Shown: in pieces, positions 11,770 to 19,743 of the stretch
How positions within the stretch are numbered: position 1 is the first letter of the stretch
Layout: each line of letters opens with the position of its first letter
Assembly (NCBI GenBank): GCA_009772935.1
Contig: WOUR01000017.1
Coordinates: forward strand, 102,298 to 166,297
Length of the DNA stretch: 64,000 bases
Direction of reading: 5' to 3'
Source: Rhodospirillaceae bacterium
GTDB taxonomy: Bacteria > Pseudomonadota > Alphaproteobacteria > Reyranellales > Reyranellaceae
Made by a program: the position numbers and the translations under genes
The notes under the pieces: model-generated
Database searches by the model: none
What the model saw: only the letters and a program-made list of their open reading frames with translations
What the model was told of the DNA's origin: nothing

Positions 11770-12051
11770 ATGTCAGAGGACAGCAAGAAGGCCGCGAGTG
11801 CGATCCTCACCGAGAACGAGGAAGCACTTTTCCAGATCATGAAGATCGTCATCGCGACCGTCGCGGCGGGCGATCCGGTCAAGGGCAAGCAGCTGGACGA
11901 GCAACTCACCTATCTGAAGAACGCCTTCTACTCGAACGGAAAGAAGAAGGCGGCGATCATGACGGAATCGATCCGGATCGCGTCATTTGCCTCCAGCCGC
12001 GATGCCGCCCGTCTGGCAGGCTTGCGGGGAAGCCCGAAGGCGACCCCGTAG
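11770..12051 (+). CDS. Small protein of unknown function
   Basis: A 93-residue soluble protein starting at ATG 11770 behind a weak GGCGAGGC site. It is charged at the ends and helical in the middle (ENEEALFQIMKIVIATVAAGDPVKGKQLDEQL). I do not recognise the family. Its third-codon composition matches the chromosomal genes, and it is the last gene before the prophage operon that converges on it. Confidence 0.55.
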   Translation: MSEDSKKAASAILTENEEALFQIMKIVIATVAAGDPVKGKQLDEQLTYLKNAFYSNGKKKAAIMTESIRIASFASSRDAARLAGLRGSPKATP

Positions 12052-12084
12052 TACGCACCGTTGGTGCCCCCGGCCGGACTCCAA

Positions 12085-12107
12085 AAAGCCAGTAAAAGCG
12101 AGGCTTT
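12085..12107 (-). terminator. Terminator of the leftward early operon
   Basis: On the minus strand AAAGCC (12107-12102) and GGCTTT (12090-12085) form a 6-bp stem with an 11-nt loop followed by TT and GGAG. It touches the stop codon of the last leftward gene. The stem is short, so the call is moderate. Confidence 0.45.
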
Positions 12108-12358
12108 CAAGACGCCTTGCGTAAATTCTGGGGAGTGAGCAGCGCGTCGACGGCGCCGATCGGGATCAGGCCGCAGCCATTCAGCTTCAGTTTTCCGGCG
12201 GCGACGTAGTTCCGCACGGTCTTGGGATGGACGCCAAGGATCTCGGCCGCCTGCTTCTGGGTGACCTGCGTCGGCCTGGGATGCGTCTCGGCGTAGAGCT
12301 GCACGGCTCGAGCTGCGATCCTGAGTTCGCGGTCGTCGGTCACGTCATGCGCAGCCAT
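12107..12358 (-). CDS. Excisionase-like HTH protein
   Basis: An 83-residue protein with a MerR/excisionase-type winged helix: QVTQKQAAEILGVHPKTVRNYVAAGKL at about 30-58, followed by IPIGAVDALL. As the most distal gene of the leftward arm next to the host junction, it is the natural candidate for Xis or another directionality factor. A general regulator is equally possible because no integrase is visible beside it. Confidence 0.6.
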   Translation of the reverse strand: MAAHDVTDDRELRIAARAVQLYAETHPRPTQVTQKQAAEILGVHPKTVRNYVAAGKLKLNGCGLIPIGAVDALLTPQNLRKAS

Positions 12359-12361
12359 GGC

Positions 12362-12604
12362 TTAAGCCTCCTTCTCAAGTATATCCGAAAACGACCGCGC
12401 TTGCGGCGCCTGATCGGCCGGCCCGCGCGCGAACACGACGACGTCGCCCGGCGCGATCTCGCGCTGCGCCCGGAGGTCCCATCCGATGTGGATGAAGTCC
12501 GGCCGGCCAAAGACCCGCTGGGCGCGGACGTATTCGTCGCCGCGGAAGCCGACGAAGTGGAGGGCGGGACGGCAGCCCATGGCGAGCATCGTGGCGGCGA
12601 TCAT
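12362..12604 (-). CDS. Hypothetical phage protein
   Basis: An 80-residue protein with no recognised family. It contains alternating strands (ALHFVGFRGDEYVRAQRVFG and PGDVVVFARGP), suggesting a small beta-rich fold. ATG 12604 overlaps the end of the upstream ribbon-helix-helix gene; three bases separate it from the HTH gene downstream. Confidence 0.5.
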   Translation of the reverse strand: MIAATMLAMGCRPALHFVGFRGDEYVRAQRVFGRPDFIHIGWDLRAQREIAPGDVVVFARGPADQAPQARSFSDILEKEA

Positions 12605-12819
12605 GGCCGCTTCATCCTCGGGATCTCGACGATCCCCGCGCGGAGCAGCTCGTCCATGCCGCGCCGGAAGACATACGTCGCGGCGTCGGTGACGTTGTTC
12701 CCGTAGTTGCCGATGCAGACCAGCTGCTCGAGATGGCCGATGGTCTGGACGGAGACGGTCAGCGGGATGCGCGTCGTCTCGTTGTGGTTCTTGGGCAATT
12801 GCCGGCCTCCCTTGGTCAT
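12601..12819 (-). CDS. Ribbon-helix-helix-like small protein
   Basis: A 72-residue protein starting at ATG 12819 (ATGA overlap with the DUF1643 gene). The pattern TRIPLTVSVQTIGHLEQLV followed by two helices (NVTDAATYVFRRGMDELL) resembles CopG/Arc-type DNA-binding proteins in which the N-terminal strand binds DNA. No toxin partner is adjacent, so a phage regulator is more likely than an antitoxin. Confidence 0.5.
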   Translation of the reverse strand: MTKGGRQLPKNHNETTRIPLTVSVQTIGHLEQLVCIGNYGNNVTDAATYVFRRGMDELLRAGIVEIPRMKRP

Positions 12820-13343
12820 GCGTCGCGCCCCGCGTAGTCGAGCGGCTTGCAATTGCTCGGCAGATAGAGCGGATGTCGCGGCATTCCGCCCGCCGTCTCA
12901 GCCAGGCTCTTCGGGAAGATGTCCCACGCGCCCAGCAGTGCCATGACTTGCTTGTCGCGATCCCTGTGCCCGCCGTGCGCGCCCCAGGCCGCGATGACCA
13001 TGCCGCCGCTGTTGTGGGCTTCCTCGGCGGCGCGCCGGATGTGGTCGTTGTTCTCGGGGCCGATGGGCTCTTTCTCGGCCAGCAGCACCTTCGGCTTGGT
13101 CGCCCGGAAGGCGAACAGGTTCACCACGATCAGCCTTCCAGCGGCGAGATTCCGCGCAAAGCCCTTGCAGCGCCGGATGGTCGGGTCGTCTTCGTGCGCG
13201 TCGGCGGTCGACGGGTTCAACATGATGAACGTGACGACCTTGTCGGCGCATCCAATCGTGCGGGTGAGCGTGTAGCGGTAGCGTCGGCAGTCCGAAATGA
13301 TGGCGGTCGAGCCGAAGCCGGGCAGGGATGTGAAGAGCGTCAT
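12816..13343 (-). CDS. DUF1643 domain protein
   Basis: A 175-residue protein with clear DUF1643 signatures: FIMLNPSTADA, DDPTIRRCKGFAR, IVVNLFAFRATKP and a GxENN element (EPIGPENNDHI). The family occurs in phages and bacteria and its function is unknown. ATGA overlaps on both sides place it within the leftward operon. Confidence 0.85.
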   Translation of the reverse strand: MTLFTSLPGFGSTAIISDCRRYRYTLTRTIGCADKVVTFIMLNPSTADAHEDDPTIRRCKGFARNLAAGRLIVVNLFAFRATKPKVLLAEKEPIGPENNDHIRRAAEEAHNSGGMVIAAWGAHGGHRDRDKQVMALLGAWDIFPKSLAETAGGMPRHPLYLPSNCKPLDYAGRDA

Positions 13344-13744
13344 GTCGCCCGCCGATCCCGCTCGTCGAGCGCCTTCGCGCAGGGCTCACACCCGGGCGCC
13401 GTGCCGGGCCACCATTCGCGGCCGCACTGGTCGCAGATGTAATACCTGCCATCCGGCGAAAGTCGCGGCGAGGACGGGTAGGTCGGCCCCCATTCATCCG
13501 GATCCAGCCTGTCCCACGGCAGCAACGCCGCCTCCGCGCCGGCCCGCGTCAGGTAAAACAGCACGTCGCCCGGCGGCAGATACGGACTCTCCAGCCGCTT
13601 CGTCTGCCCAGCCGCGACCATGGCCTGCCAGTCGGCGTAATCGGGGTGGCCCGGCCCGGCGAGGAAGCGGTTGCGGTAGCTGACCAGGCAGCCGGACTTC
13701 AGACCGAGCGCGTGGCGTGCGAGGGCGATCTGGCGCGGGGTCAT
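13340..13744 (-). CDS. Hypothetical protein with C-terminal zinc ribbon
   Basis: A 134-residue protein. The N-terminal half begins with a short helix-turn-helix-like segment (MTPRQIALARHALGL). The C-terminus has two CxxC knuckles, CDQC and CEPC, separated by about 13 residues, a probable zinc site. ATG 13744 overlaps the DUF4326 stop. Family unknown. Confidence 0.6.
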   Translation of the reverse strand: MTPRQIALARHALGLKSGCLVSYRNRFLAGPGHPDYADWQAMVAAGQTKRLESPYLPPGDVLFYLTRAGAEAALLPWDRLDPDEWGPTYPSSPRLSPDGRYYICDQCGREWWPGTAPGCEPCAKALDERDRRAT

Positions 13745-14163
13745 CGGTTCGCGATCTCCAGCAGCACGTCGGCGTGGCAGGGCGCGCCTGGCTTGCACCA
13801 GCAGGCGAGGTTCTTGCCGCCAAGCGCGTTCTTGATCTCCTGTCGCGAGGGCGCCGCGCCGGCCTTGATGGCGGGTCCGAGGGCGAGCTCGCCGCCAGGG
13901 CCGACCATCTTCGGCTGACGCTCCATCCTGACTGTCTGGCGGCCGTGGGGCGGGTCGATCCAATCGCGGAAGGCGCGGACCGATGCTTCCTGGCGGCCGG
14001 CGGGATCGGCGCGGCAGCCGAAGGACAGGGCGGCCCAGCAATAGTCGGACCTGCGAAAGTCGAACGGGTTGCCCCACTTGGTCGAGCGGTCGACCTTCAC
14101 GGTCTCGGCAGGCATGCGCCAGCCCTTCGCGCGAGAGAGTTGGATGCGGGTCGGCGCGCTCAT
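13741..14163 (-). CDS. DUF4326 domain protein
   Basis: A 140-residue protein with DUF4326 hallmarks: PTRIQLSRAKGWRMPAETV, VDRSTKWGNPF and, at the C-terminus, LGGKNLACWCKPGAPCHAD with four conserved Cys/His positions. It is found in many phages and some plasmids; function unknown, possibly metal-binding. Translationally coupled to both neighbours. Confidence 0.85.
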   Translation of the reverse strand: MSAPTRIQLSRAKGWRMPAETVKVDRSTKWGNPFDFRRSDYCWAALSFGCRADPAGRQEASVRAFRDWIDPPHGRQTVRMERQPKMVGPGGELALGPAIKAGAAPSRQEIKNALGGKNLACWCKPGAPCHADVLLEIANR

Positions 14164-14312
14164 CTCGGATGCTCCACATTGAACTGCTCGATCAGCCGGC
14201 AGACGCGCTCATATTCGCGCGGGTCGCTGACGCTGAGGTGGTTGAGCTCGATCACGTTGGCGGCCCACCAGACGTCGAACTCGGCGCGGTTGGACCAGGG
14301 GCCCGCAATCAT
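14160..14312 (-). CDS. Small hypothetical phage protein (50 aa)
   Basis: A 50-codon frame from ATG 14312 to TGA 14160, overlapping the upstream and downstream genes by ATGA. The product (AEFDVWWAANVIELNHL, then REYERVCRLIEQF) is helical and codon use fits its neighbours. It is too short for many gene callers but is the only frame that continues the coupled operon here. Confidence 0.55.
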   Translation of the reverse strand: MIAGPWSNRAEFDVWWAANVIELNHLSVSDPREYERVCRLIEQFNVEHPR

Positions 14313-14590
14313 GGCAGCGGCCTCATCTCGACGACCTCGACGCGCGTCGTCTGCGGCTCGTCGATTGCCCGCCGCAGCCTTTCAAGTTCCCGTCGCAATG
14401 CCGCGTCCGTTGGATACTCGCCGAGCAGGCTGTCGATCGCTCGAATGGTGCTGAGCGAGTGCGTGCGGTGCAGCGCGTTGAAGATGCGCTCCCATGTCAG
14501 TGTGGCTTTGCGCGGCGGGCGGCCATGACGATCGATGAAGTCGAGCGCCAGCCGGCAGTTGAGATAGCGGATGTCGAGGCGGTCGCTCAT
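14309..14590 (-). CDS. Hypothetical helical phage protein
   Basis: A 93-residue protein starting MSDRLDIRYLNCRLALDF at ATG 14590. The C-terminal half (DAALRRELERLRRAIDE) looks coiled-coil. ATGA overlaps at both ends. Upstream in-frame residues belong to another gene. Function unknown. Confidence 0.6.
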   Translation of the reverse strand: MSDRLDIRYLNCRLALDFIDRHGRPPRKATLTWERIFNALHRTHSLSTIRAIDSLLGEYPTDAALRRELERLRRAIDEPQTTRVEVVEMRPLP

Positions 14591-14772
14591 GTGCCGGCCC
14601 TCTCCACCTTCCGCCCCGACCCGCCGCACGCGATGCAGCGCAGGTTGGAGCACGAACAGTTGAAGCCGTGGTCGAATCCGGGCGGGACGCGCCAGCCCTT
14701 GCCGTCGCAGAGGGTGCAGGGCTCGGGCACCTTGCCGGCGCCGTTGCAGCGGGTGCAGATGAGGGCGGTCAC
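14587..14772 (-). CDS. Small DnaJ-type zinc-finger protein
   Basis: A 61-residue protein from GTG 14772. It contains CTRCNGAGKV, CTLCDGKGW and CIACGGSGR, three repeats of the CxxCxGxG pattern found in the DnaJ cysteine-rich domain, plus CSC. It probably binds two zinc ions and is nearly all zinc finger. A J-domain protein lies two genes upstream, which raises the possibility of a split DnaJ-like pair. Confidence 0.65.
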   Translation of the reverse strand: MTALICTRCNGAGKVPEPCTLCDGKGWRVPPGFDHGFNCSCSNLRCIACGGSGRKVERAGT

Positions 14773-15986
14773 GCCGGGAATTCCCGGTGCGGCTTGCCGT
14801 CGAGCATCGCACCGGCGCGCCTCTTCCCGATGCGATAGATATCGTCTCGGGGCTTGGCGTCCGGTTGCTCGGAGACGAGCCCAGTCCCGTCGAGCGGCGC
14901 CCACTCTCCCCATTGCTTGAAGAAGAACGGCACGCCGGCCGCAGCGCATTGGTCGCGCAGCGCGCGGAACCAGTCGGGATGCGAGGCGCGGGCCTTCGGG
15001 CCGCTCTCGCCGCCGGCGATGACCCAGTCGAGGCGGGGCCATTGACGGGGCGACGTGGCGGTGAAGCCACCCATGTGATCGGGCGTCTGGAAGAAGGTGA
15101 TGGATGATCCGAAAGAGCCGACTGAATCGATCTGGGCTCCGCAGATCGAGCCATTGCCCGATCGCGGGCGGCCGCGTTCCTCTCGGACGATGATGGTGGG
15201 CATGGCTTCCCTGATGGCTTCCAGGCAGCCGACCCTCTCAAGATCGATCGCCGCCAGCAGAGGCTCGGCCGAGATGAACCGCTTTGCGGCCGGCGTCGCC
15301 AGCAGGTGTGGGATGCGCTCGTCGGCGCGCGCCTGGTCCTCGGTCGAGACGCCCAGCCAGACATTAGGGAGGGGCCAGTCGAAGCGTGCAATCTTAAGCC
15401 GGCCCTTTTCGTCCCATTGCTCGTCGATATCGGGGTCAATCATCCCCCGTTGGTCCGCGATCTCGCGCAGCGCCTGTTCGATCTGGTGCCGTCGGCCCGT
15501 CTCGCCGCCGCGAGGACAATGCAGGATTTCACCGTCTGGCATTCTGATGTCCTGCGCCGGCGTGCCTTGCCAGCGCTCCTCGAACCACTCCCGCATCCGC
15601 GCCGCCCGCTTCGTCAGCACCATGAACGTCAGGTGCGGGCACAACGCCATCACCGCGAACGCTCGATCGATGACCTCGTCCGGCACATCCTCATGGAACA
15701 TGTCGGCCATAGAATTGGCGAACACCCGGGCCGGCTTCTTCCAACCGAGCGGCGCGAGAAAGATGCTGTCAGCCGCGACCGCCACCTTGCCGGTCCAGAC
15801 CGCGCCGGCCTTGGTCTTCATGGTGAGGCCGGCGTAGTGGTTCCGGCGACCGAGCGCGGCGTTCATGCCCTCGATCCGGTGCGCCATCTTCATCGCGTAG
15901 CAGTTGGTACAGCCCGGCGAGACGATGCTGCATCCCGCAATCGGGTTCCAAACCCTGTCGGCCCATTCGATGTTCGTGTCAGCCAT
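14769..15986 (-). CDS. Phage Gp37/Gp68-like DUF5131 protein
   Basis: A 405-residue DUF5131 protein. The diagnostic cysteine cluster is near the N-terminus (GCSIVSPGCTNCYAMKMAHR, Cys at +1, +8 and +11), followed by ARVFANSMADMFHEDVPD, LTFMVLTKRAARM and near the C-terminus LDWVIAGGESGPKARASHP and FFFKQWGEW. The cluster is reminiscent of iron-sulfur or radical-SAM proteins, but the function is unproven. Start ATG 15986 shares a base with the upstream stop. Confidence 0.85.
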   Translation of the reverse strand: MADTNIEWADRVWNPIAGCSIVSPGCTNCYAMKMAHRIEGMNAALGRRNHYAGLTMKTKAGAVWTGKVAVAADSIFLAPLGWKKPARVFANSMADMFHEDVPDEVIDRAFAVMALCPHLTFMVLTKRAARMREWFEERWQGTPAQDIRMPDGEILHCPRGGETGRRHQIEQALREIADQRGMIDPDIDEQWDEKGRLKIARFDWPLPNVWLGVSTEDQARADERIPHLLATPAAKRFISAEPLLAAIDLERVGCLEAIREAMPTIIVREERGRPRSGNGSICGAQIDSVGSFGSSITFFQTPDHMGGFTATSPRQWPRLDWVIAGGESGPKARASHPDWFRALRDQCAAAGVPFFFKQWGEWAPLDGTGLVSEQPDAKPRDDIYRIGKRRAGAMLDGKPHREFPA

Positions 15987-16639
15987 CACCCGATCTCCTT
16001 CAGCGCTTCGTCGCGCGCGGTGTTGAGCATCGCCATGGCTTCGTGCGACCCGCCCTGCAGGTCCGGATGAAACCGCGCGGCCATCATCCGGTAGCGCGCC
16101 TGCAGGTCGGCCTTGGACGGCCGGGCGTCGTCGGCGTACTCGAACACCTTGCGCCACGGGATCTTGGCGACCGCACCCGGAGGCGGCAGCGCATCGTAGC
16201 CGGCGAAGGCCTGATCGAGCGTGCCGACGCCGTAGCGATCAATTCCGCGAATGCAGTCGATGTGGGCGGCGATGGCGGCGATGTTGCCGGCGACGGTCGT
16301 CCAGCTATCGCAGGCGAGGACACGATCCTTGCCGTTGATCCGGAAGTAGACCGCAGCGCCTGGATCGTCCGGAGGGCGACGGCCAGACCGTGGCTCCCCG
16401 TAGGTCGTTAGCTCGACGTTCGTCGACAGCAGGCAGTCGCGCGCGCCAAGCCGCTCAAGCTCAAGGTCGAGCCGCTTGCGGGCATCGGCGACAGTCAGCT
16501 CGCGAGACCGTCGATACGACCCGCCGCTCGAATAGGTGCCGTAGCTCGTCGCGCTGAAGCGGGACGCCTTGCGCTGGGCGGCTGGCGTGCGCTTCCAGCC
16601 GGTCGGCCACGACAGGGGATAGCGGGTCGCGTCGGTCAC
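15986..16639 (-). CDS. J-domain protein (DnaJ-like)
   Basis: A 217-residue protein. The C-terminal 60 residues form a J domain with its HPD motif (ARYRMMAARFHPDLQGGSHE), which would stimulate a host Hsp70 ATPase. The N-terminal 150 residues are phage-specific and unrecognised. GTG 16639 with AGGAA upstream is preferred to longer frames that run into the XRE regulator gene. Phage J-domain proteins are usually linked to replication or chaperone recruitment; the role here is inference. Confidence 0.75.
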   Translation of the reverse strand: MTDATRYPLSWPTGWKRTPAAQRKASRFSATSYGTYSSGGSYRRSRELTVADARKRLDLELERLGARDCLLSTNVELTTYGEPRSGRRPPDDPGAAVYFRINGKDRVLACDSWTTVAGNIAAIAAHIDCIRGIDRYGVGTLDQAFAGYDALPPPGAVAKIPWRKVFEYADDARPSKADLQARYRMMAARFHPDLQGGSHEAMAMLNTARDEALKEIG

Positions 16640-16653
16640 GGTGATGGTTCCTG

Positions 16654-17019
16654 CTACGCGGCCAGCGACTTCGCGAGGCTGCACACGGCATCGCGGTGCA
16701 GGGGCGACTTCAGCGCCCTGAAGTGCCGCGCCAGCGTGAGCATCCCGGGATCGACCTCGGGGGCGGCGACCTTCTTCGCGCGACCACCTTCCGGCAGGCC
16801 TTCGAAAAAGCTCGCGACCGGCACGCCGAGCGCCTGGGCGAACTGCCACATGCGGGATGCGCCGATGCGGTTTGAGCCCTTCTCGTACTTCTGGATCTGC
16901 TGAAAAGTGATCCCGACAGCCTGGCCGAGCTTCTCCTGGCTCATGCCGAGCAAGGTCCGCTGCTGGCGGATGCGACTGCCAACGTGCAGGTCGACGGGGT
17001 GCGGTGTGGTCTTCGGCAT
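16654..17019 (-). CDS. XRE-family transcriptional regulator
   Basis: A 121-residue regulator with an N-terminal HTH: SRIRQQRTLLGMSQEKLGQAV, then ITFQQIQKYEKGSNRIGASR. This is the alphaproteobacterial type of short XRE protein without a sensor domain. It sits inside the leftward operon rather than in the immunity region, so a later-acting control role is likelier than lysogeny maintenance. Confidence 0.85.
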   Translation of the reverse strand: MPKTTPHPVDLHVGSRIRQQRTLLGMSQEKLGQAVGITFQQIQKYEKGSNRIGASRMWQFAQALGVPVASFFEGLPEGGRAKKVAAPEVDPGMLTLARHFRALKSPLHRDAVCSLAKSLAA

Positions 17020-17060
17020 GGTGGCGTTCCCTTTGGATTGTGTTCTGACGTCGCCTTCGA

Positions 17061-17342
17061 TCAGTGCAGCGCCGGATCGGCGGCGCCGCCTTTCAGCTTC
17101 CGCAGCTGCCCCAGTGTGTCGGCGAAGATCTTGTTGAAGGACTCGACCGTGGCGGCCTCCTCGGCGGACGGCAGGGCTTTTGCGCCTATGGCGATAGCCC
17201 CCATCCTCGCAATGACGGCGAGGATCTCTGCCTCGCTGCCCGACGTGCCCACGAGATACTGAAGGGCGGATGTCGCGTTGCGGTAGATTCGCGCGTCGAT
17301 GGCGTCGGCAGCCTCGGGGATCTTTGAAGTGGCCTGGCTCAT
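17061..17342 (-). CDS. Hypothetical phage protein
   Basis: A 93-residue, mostly helical protein (DAIDARIYRNATSALQYLVG). Starts at ATG 17342 with AGAGGA upstream. No family recognised. It lies between the Sak4-like ATPase and the XRE regulator. Confidence 0.6.
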   Translation of the reverse strand: MSQATSKIPEAADAIDARIYRNATSALQYLVGTSGSEAEILAVIARMGAIAIGAKALPSAEEAATVESFNKIFADTLGQLRKLKGGAADPALH

Positions 17343-17395
17343 GATGGTCCTCTGGATTGATCGCCGGCCCGTTGAGCGAGCCGTCCGGGTGGTGG

Positions 17396-18319
17396 TTAAG
17401 CGTCCTGCAGCGCCTTCAGCTTCGCGGCGACGGCTTCATTGACCTCCTTGAACAGCTCCGGCCGCTTGTCCTTCAGCCAGGCCAGCTGCTTCGTCTCGGT
17501 CTCGCCGGCATGGGCATTGAGCAGCTCGGTTTCGTCGGCGGCCTTGTTGGCGGCGTCGATCAGGGCCTTGGCGGCGGCCGTCGCGCGGTCGACGACCTCG
17601 TCACCGCGCGCCCACGCAGCCAGAGCAGCCCCGGCTTCCTCGGTGATGTGCTTGCCGTCGGGGAAGAACGCGAGATGCTGCTCCTGGATCTTGCAGGGCA
17701 GGTTGTGATTGACCCGGCCCGGCGCCTCATTGGACAGCGTGAGCATGGTCGTCAGTTCGAACATGAACCGGGAGTCGCCGATCGGCATCCAACCCTGCGA
17801 TTCCGGCCGGCCGCCGGCGCCGACCTTCACTTTCTCCTCGGCGCGGAAACAGAACACGAGCGGGATGCGCCGTGTAAGGAACGACGAGATCATCGCCTTG
17901 TGCGCGCCCTTGGGCTTGATCCAGCCCTGCATGTTCTTCTTCGGATCGTCGCCCGCGATCTCGTCATGCCAGGACAGCACGCCGCCTTCGCCGGCCCATT
18001 CGTGCGTCATGGAGTCGATGACGCAGACCGCATAGCCAGCCCGCTCGGCATCCTCTGCGGCCTTCGCGAAAAGATGCGGGCGGAACGGCGGCACCAGATC
18101 AGCAACATCGAACTGAAACCGGTCGGAGTAGTGCGACATCCGACGCGCCTCGGTGTCGACGGCGGCGATCTTGCCGTTCGGTCCGGCGATCCCGCGAGCG
18201 ATGCGCAGCGCGGAGAACGTCTTGCCGCTCCCGGTGCCGCCAGCGACGCCGACGAAGAGGCCGACGCCCTGGCGCTTGGCAGGGGCGAAGGTGAGGGGCT
18301 GGATGTGGGTGTCGGGCAT
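17396..18319 (-). CDS. Sak4-like AAA ATPase (ssDNA annealing/recombination)
   Basis: A 307-residue RecA-fold NTPase. Walker A is GVAGGTGSGKTFSALRIA near residues 24-41; AAVDTEARR and the Walker B-like YAVCVIDSMTHEWAG follow, with the core ending around residue 220 and a helical tail. Phage Sak4-type proteins anneal single strands with an SSB partner (family knowledge). The adjacent SbcC-like ATPase and RecE-like nuclease make a recombination module convincing. No SSB gene is apparent. Confidence 0.75.
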   Translation of the reverse strand: MPDTHIQPLTFAPAKRQGVGLFVGVAGGTGSGKTFSALRIARGIAGPNGKIAAVDTEARRMSHYSDRFQFDVADLVPPFRPHLFAKAAEDAERAGYAVCVIDSMTHEWAGEGGVLSWHDEIAGDDPKKNMQGWIKPKGAHKAMISSFLTRRIPLVFCFRAEEKVKVGAGGRPESQGWMPIGDSRFMFELTTMLTLSNEAPGRVNHNLPCKIQEQHLAFFPDGKHITEEAGAALAAWARGDEVVDRATAAAKALIDAANKAADETELLNAHAGETETKQLAWLKDKRPELFKEVNEAVAAKLKALQDA

Positions 18320-18322
18320 GGT

Positions 18323-19711
18323 CTACTCCGCCGCCTGAGCCATCGCGGCCCGGCTCTCCGGTGTGCTGGCGACGTGGCCATCCTCCAGCACGATGCCGAC
18401 ACGCCCGCTGCTGTCGACGGCCTCGACCCAGACCTGGCAGTCGTGGGCATCGGCCATCTCGCCGAGCAGCCGCATGCCGTCCTCGTCGAGCAGGGATCCG
18501 TCGCGGACCCGGATCACCCGCAGTTTCGGATTGGATGCCATGGCGATGGCGCATGAGGCCCGCAGCCGTTCGGCATCGGACGCCTGTTCGAACGGCAACC
18601 CGTACAATGTGATCGCCTCGTCGCCGAAGCCCAGCCCGTCGATCGGCAGCTTCGCCGCGGCGATGGCCTCGACCTTGGCCTTGTCGCGGGCCTCGATCCG
18701 GGCGGTGAGGGCGTCGGCCTCCGCCTGGGCGGCCTTGGCCTGCTCCTGCAGCTGCGTCCGGCGCGTGGCCTGGTCGATCAGCGCGTTGGTCCGCTTCGCT
18801 TCCTCTAGGCGCCTCGTCACCTCGGCCGCGTCCTTCTTCTCCTCGAGCGGCGGGGCGTCGGCCAGCTTCTTCTCAAGCTCTTCGCGCGCTCGGTCGTAAT
18901 CGCTGATCTCTTTCTGCAGGTGGTCGATCTTGGCCTGCAGCTCGGTGATCTCCTCGCGATTCTGCTGCGCATCCGCCAGCAGCCCCTTGATCGAGTTGGC
19001 GACTTGCGTGCGCCGATCGGCCCGCAGGTCGATCTGGGCGTTGAAGTTTCCGACGTCAGCGATCTCGGCGACCAACGCTGAATCGTCGACACGCTCAGTC
19101 GGCAGCGCCTCCGGGATGGCAATCGCCTGCGCCTGGGCGTTCAATTCCTTGACACGCCGATTGATCGCCGTGCGCTTCTCGAAGTCCGCCCGGTTCAATC
19201 CCTCGATGTTGGCGAAGTCGATGCCGGGCACGAAGCCCTTGAGGGCGTCGAACTGCTCCTTGGGCTTCATCCGCGCGAAGGCCAGCGGATCGAAGGTCAG
19301 CGAGCCCAGCAGCTCGTCGAGCATGCGCTGCGGGGAGGGATACCGGGCGCCTTCACCGTTCTCCACCGCGATCGACGTCCGGAAGCTGCCGTCTTCCTGC
19401 TTCGTGAAGGTCCGGGTGACGATGAGGTCGCCGAGGTCCAGCTTCACCACGGCGCGTTCCTGACCCTTGCGGATCGGATCGGCCTGGATGTTCCCCGCGC
19501 CGGCCAGGGCCCACCAGATGGCATCGAGCACACTGGACTTGCCCTGGGCGTTCCGGCCCCTGATCTCGACGAGATTGCCGCGAGGATCGATCCGGACGGC
19601 CGTGAGCCGCTTCAGGTTCTCGGCCTGCAGCGAGATGATCTTCAAGCCCTTCGGGGCCGGCGACCCGCCGAGGTCGAGCTGTCCGTCGGCGGCCTTCGTG
19701 CTCTTTGCCAT
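18323..19711 (-). CDS. SbcC/RecN-like coiled-coil ATPase
   Basis: A 462-residue SMC-related ATPase. P-loop GRNAQGKSS (52-60) follows the RecF/SbcC-type N-terminus (ISLQAENLKRLTAVRI). A long charged coiled coil spans about 150-330 (QAKIDHLQKEISDYDRAREE). The distal head carries FEQASDAERLRASCAIAMA as signature and a Walker B region RVIRVRDGSLLDED. It is compact compared with SbcC, like ATPases paired with phage exonucleases. Start ATG 19711; longer frames overlap the nuclease gene. Confidence 0.8.
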   Translation of the reverse strand: MAKSTKAADGQLDLGGSPAPKGLKIISLQAENLKRLTAVRIDPRGNLVEIRGRNAQGKSSVLDAIWWALAGAGNIQADPIRKGQERAVVKLDLGDLIVTRTFTKQEDGSFRTSIAVENGEGARYPSPQRMLDELLGSLTFDPLAFARMKPKEQFDALKGFVPGIDFANIEGLNRADFEKRTAINRRVKELNAQAQAIAIPEALPTERVDDSALVAEIADVGNFNAQIDLRADRRTQVANSIKGLLADAQQNREEITELQAKIDHLQKEISDYDRAREELEKKLADAPPLEEKKDAAEVTRRLEEAKRTNALIDQATRRTQLQEQAKAAQAEADALTARIEARDKAKVEAIAAAKLPIDGLGFGDEAITLYGLPFEQASDAERLRASCAIAMASNPKLRVIRVRDGSLLDEDGMRLLGEMADAHDCQVWVEAVDSSGRVGIVLEDGHVASTPESRAAMAQAAE

Positions 19712-19743
19712 AGTGCGTGCTTCCTTTGGTCGGGTGAGGGGGA

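Noticed and set aside
12052..12110. attL inside a tRNA or with a direct repeat matching the right end
   Set aside because: No tRNA is present and the longest match to the last 600 bp is about seven bases (ACGCACC), which is expected by chance.
13340..14179. A single long minus-strand protein covering this interval
   Set aside because: Its N-terminal two thirds is the out-of-frame reading of the DUF4326 gene; the real gene starts at 13744.
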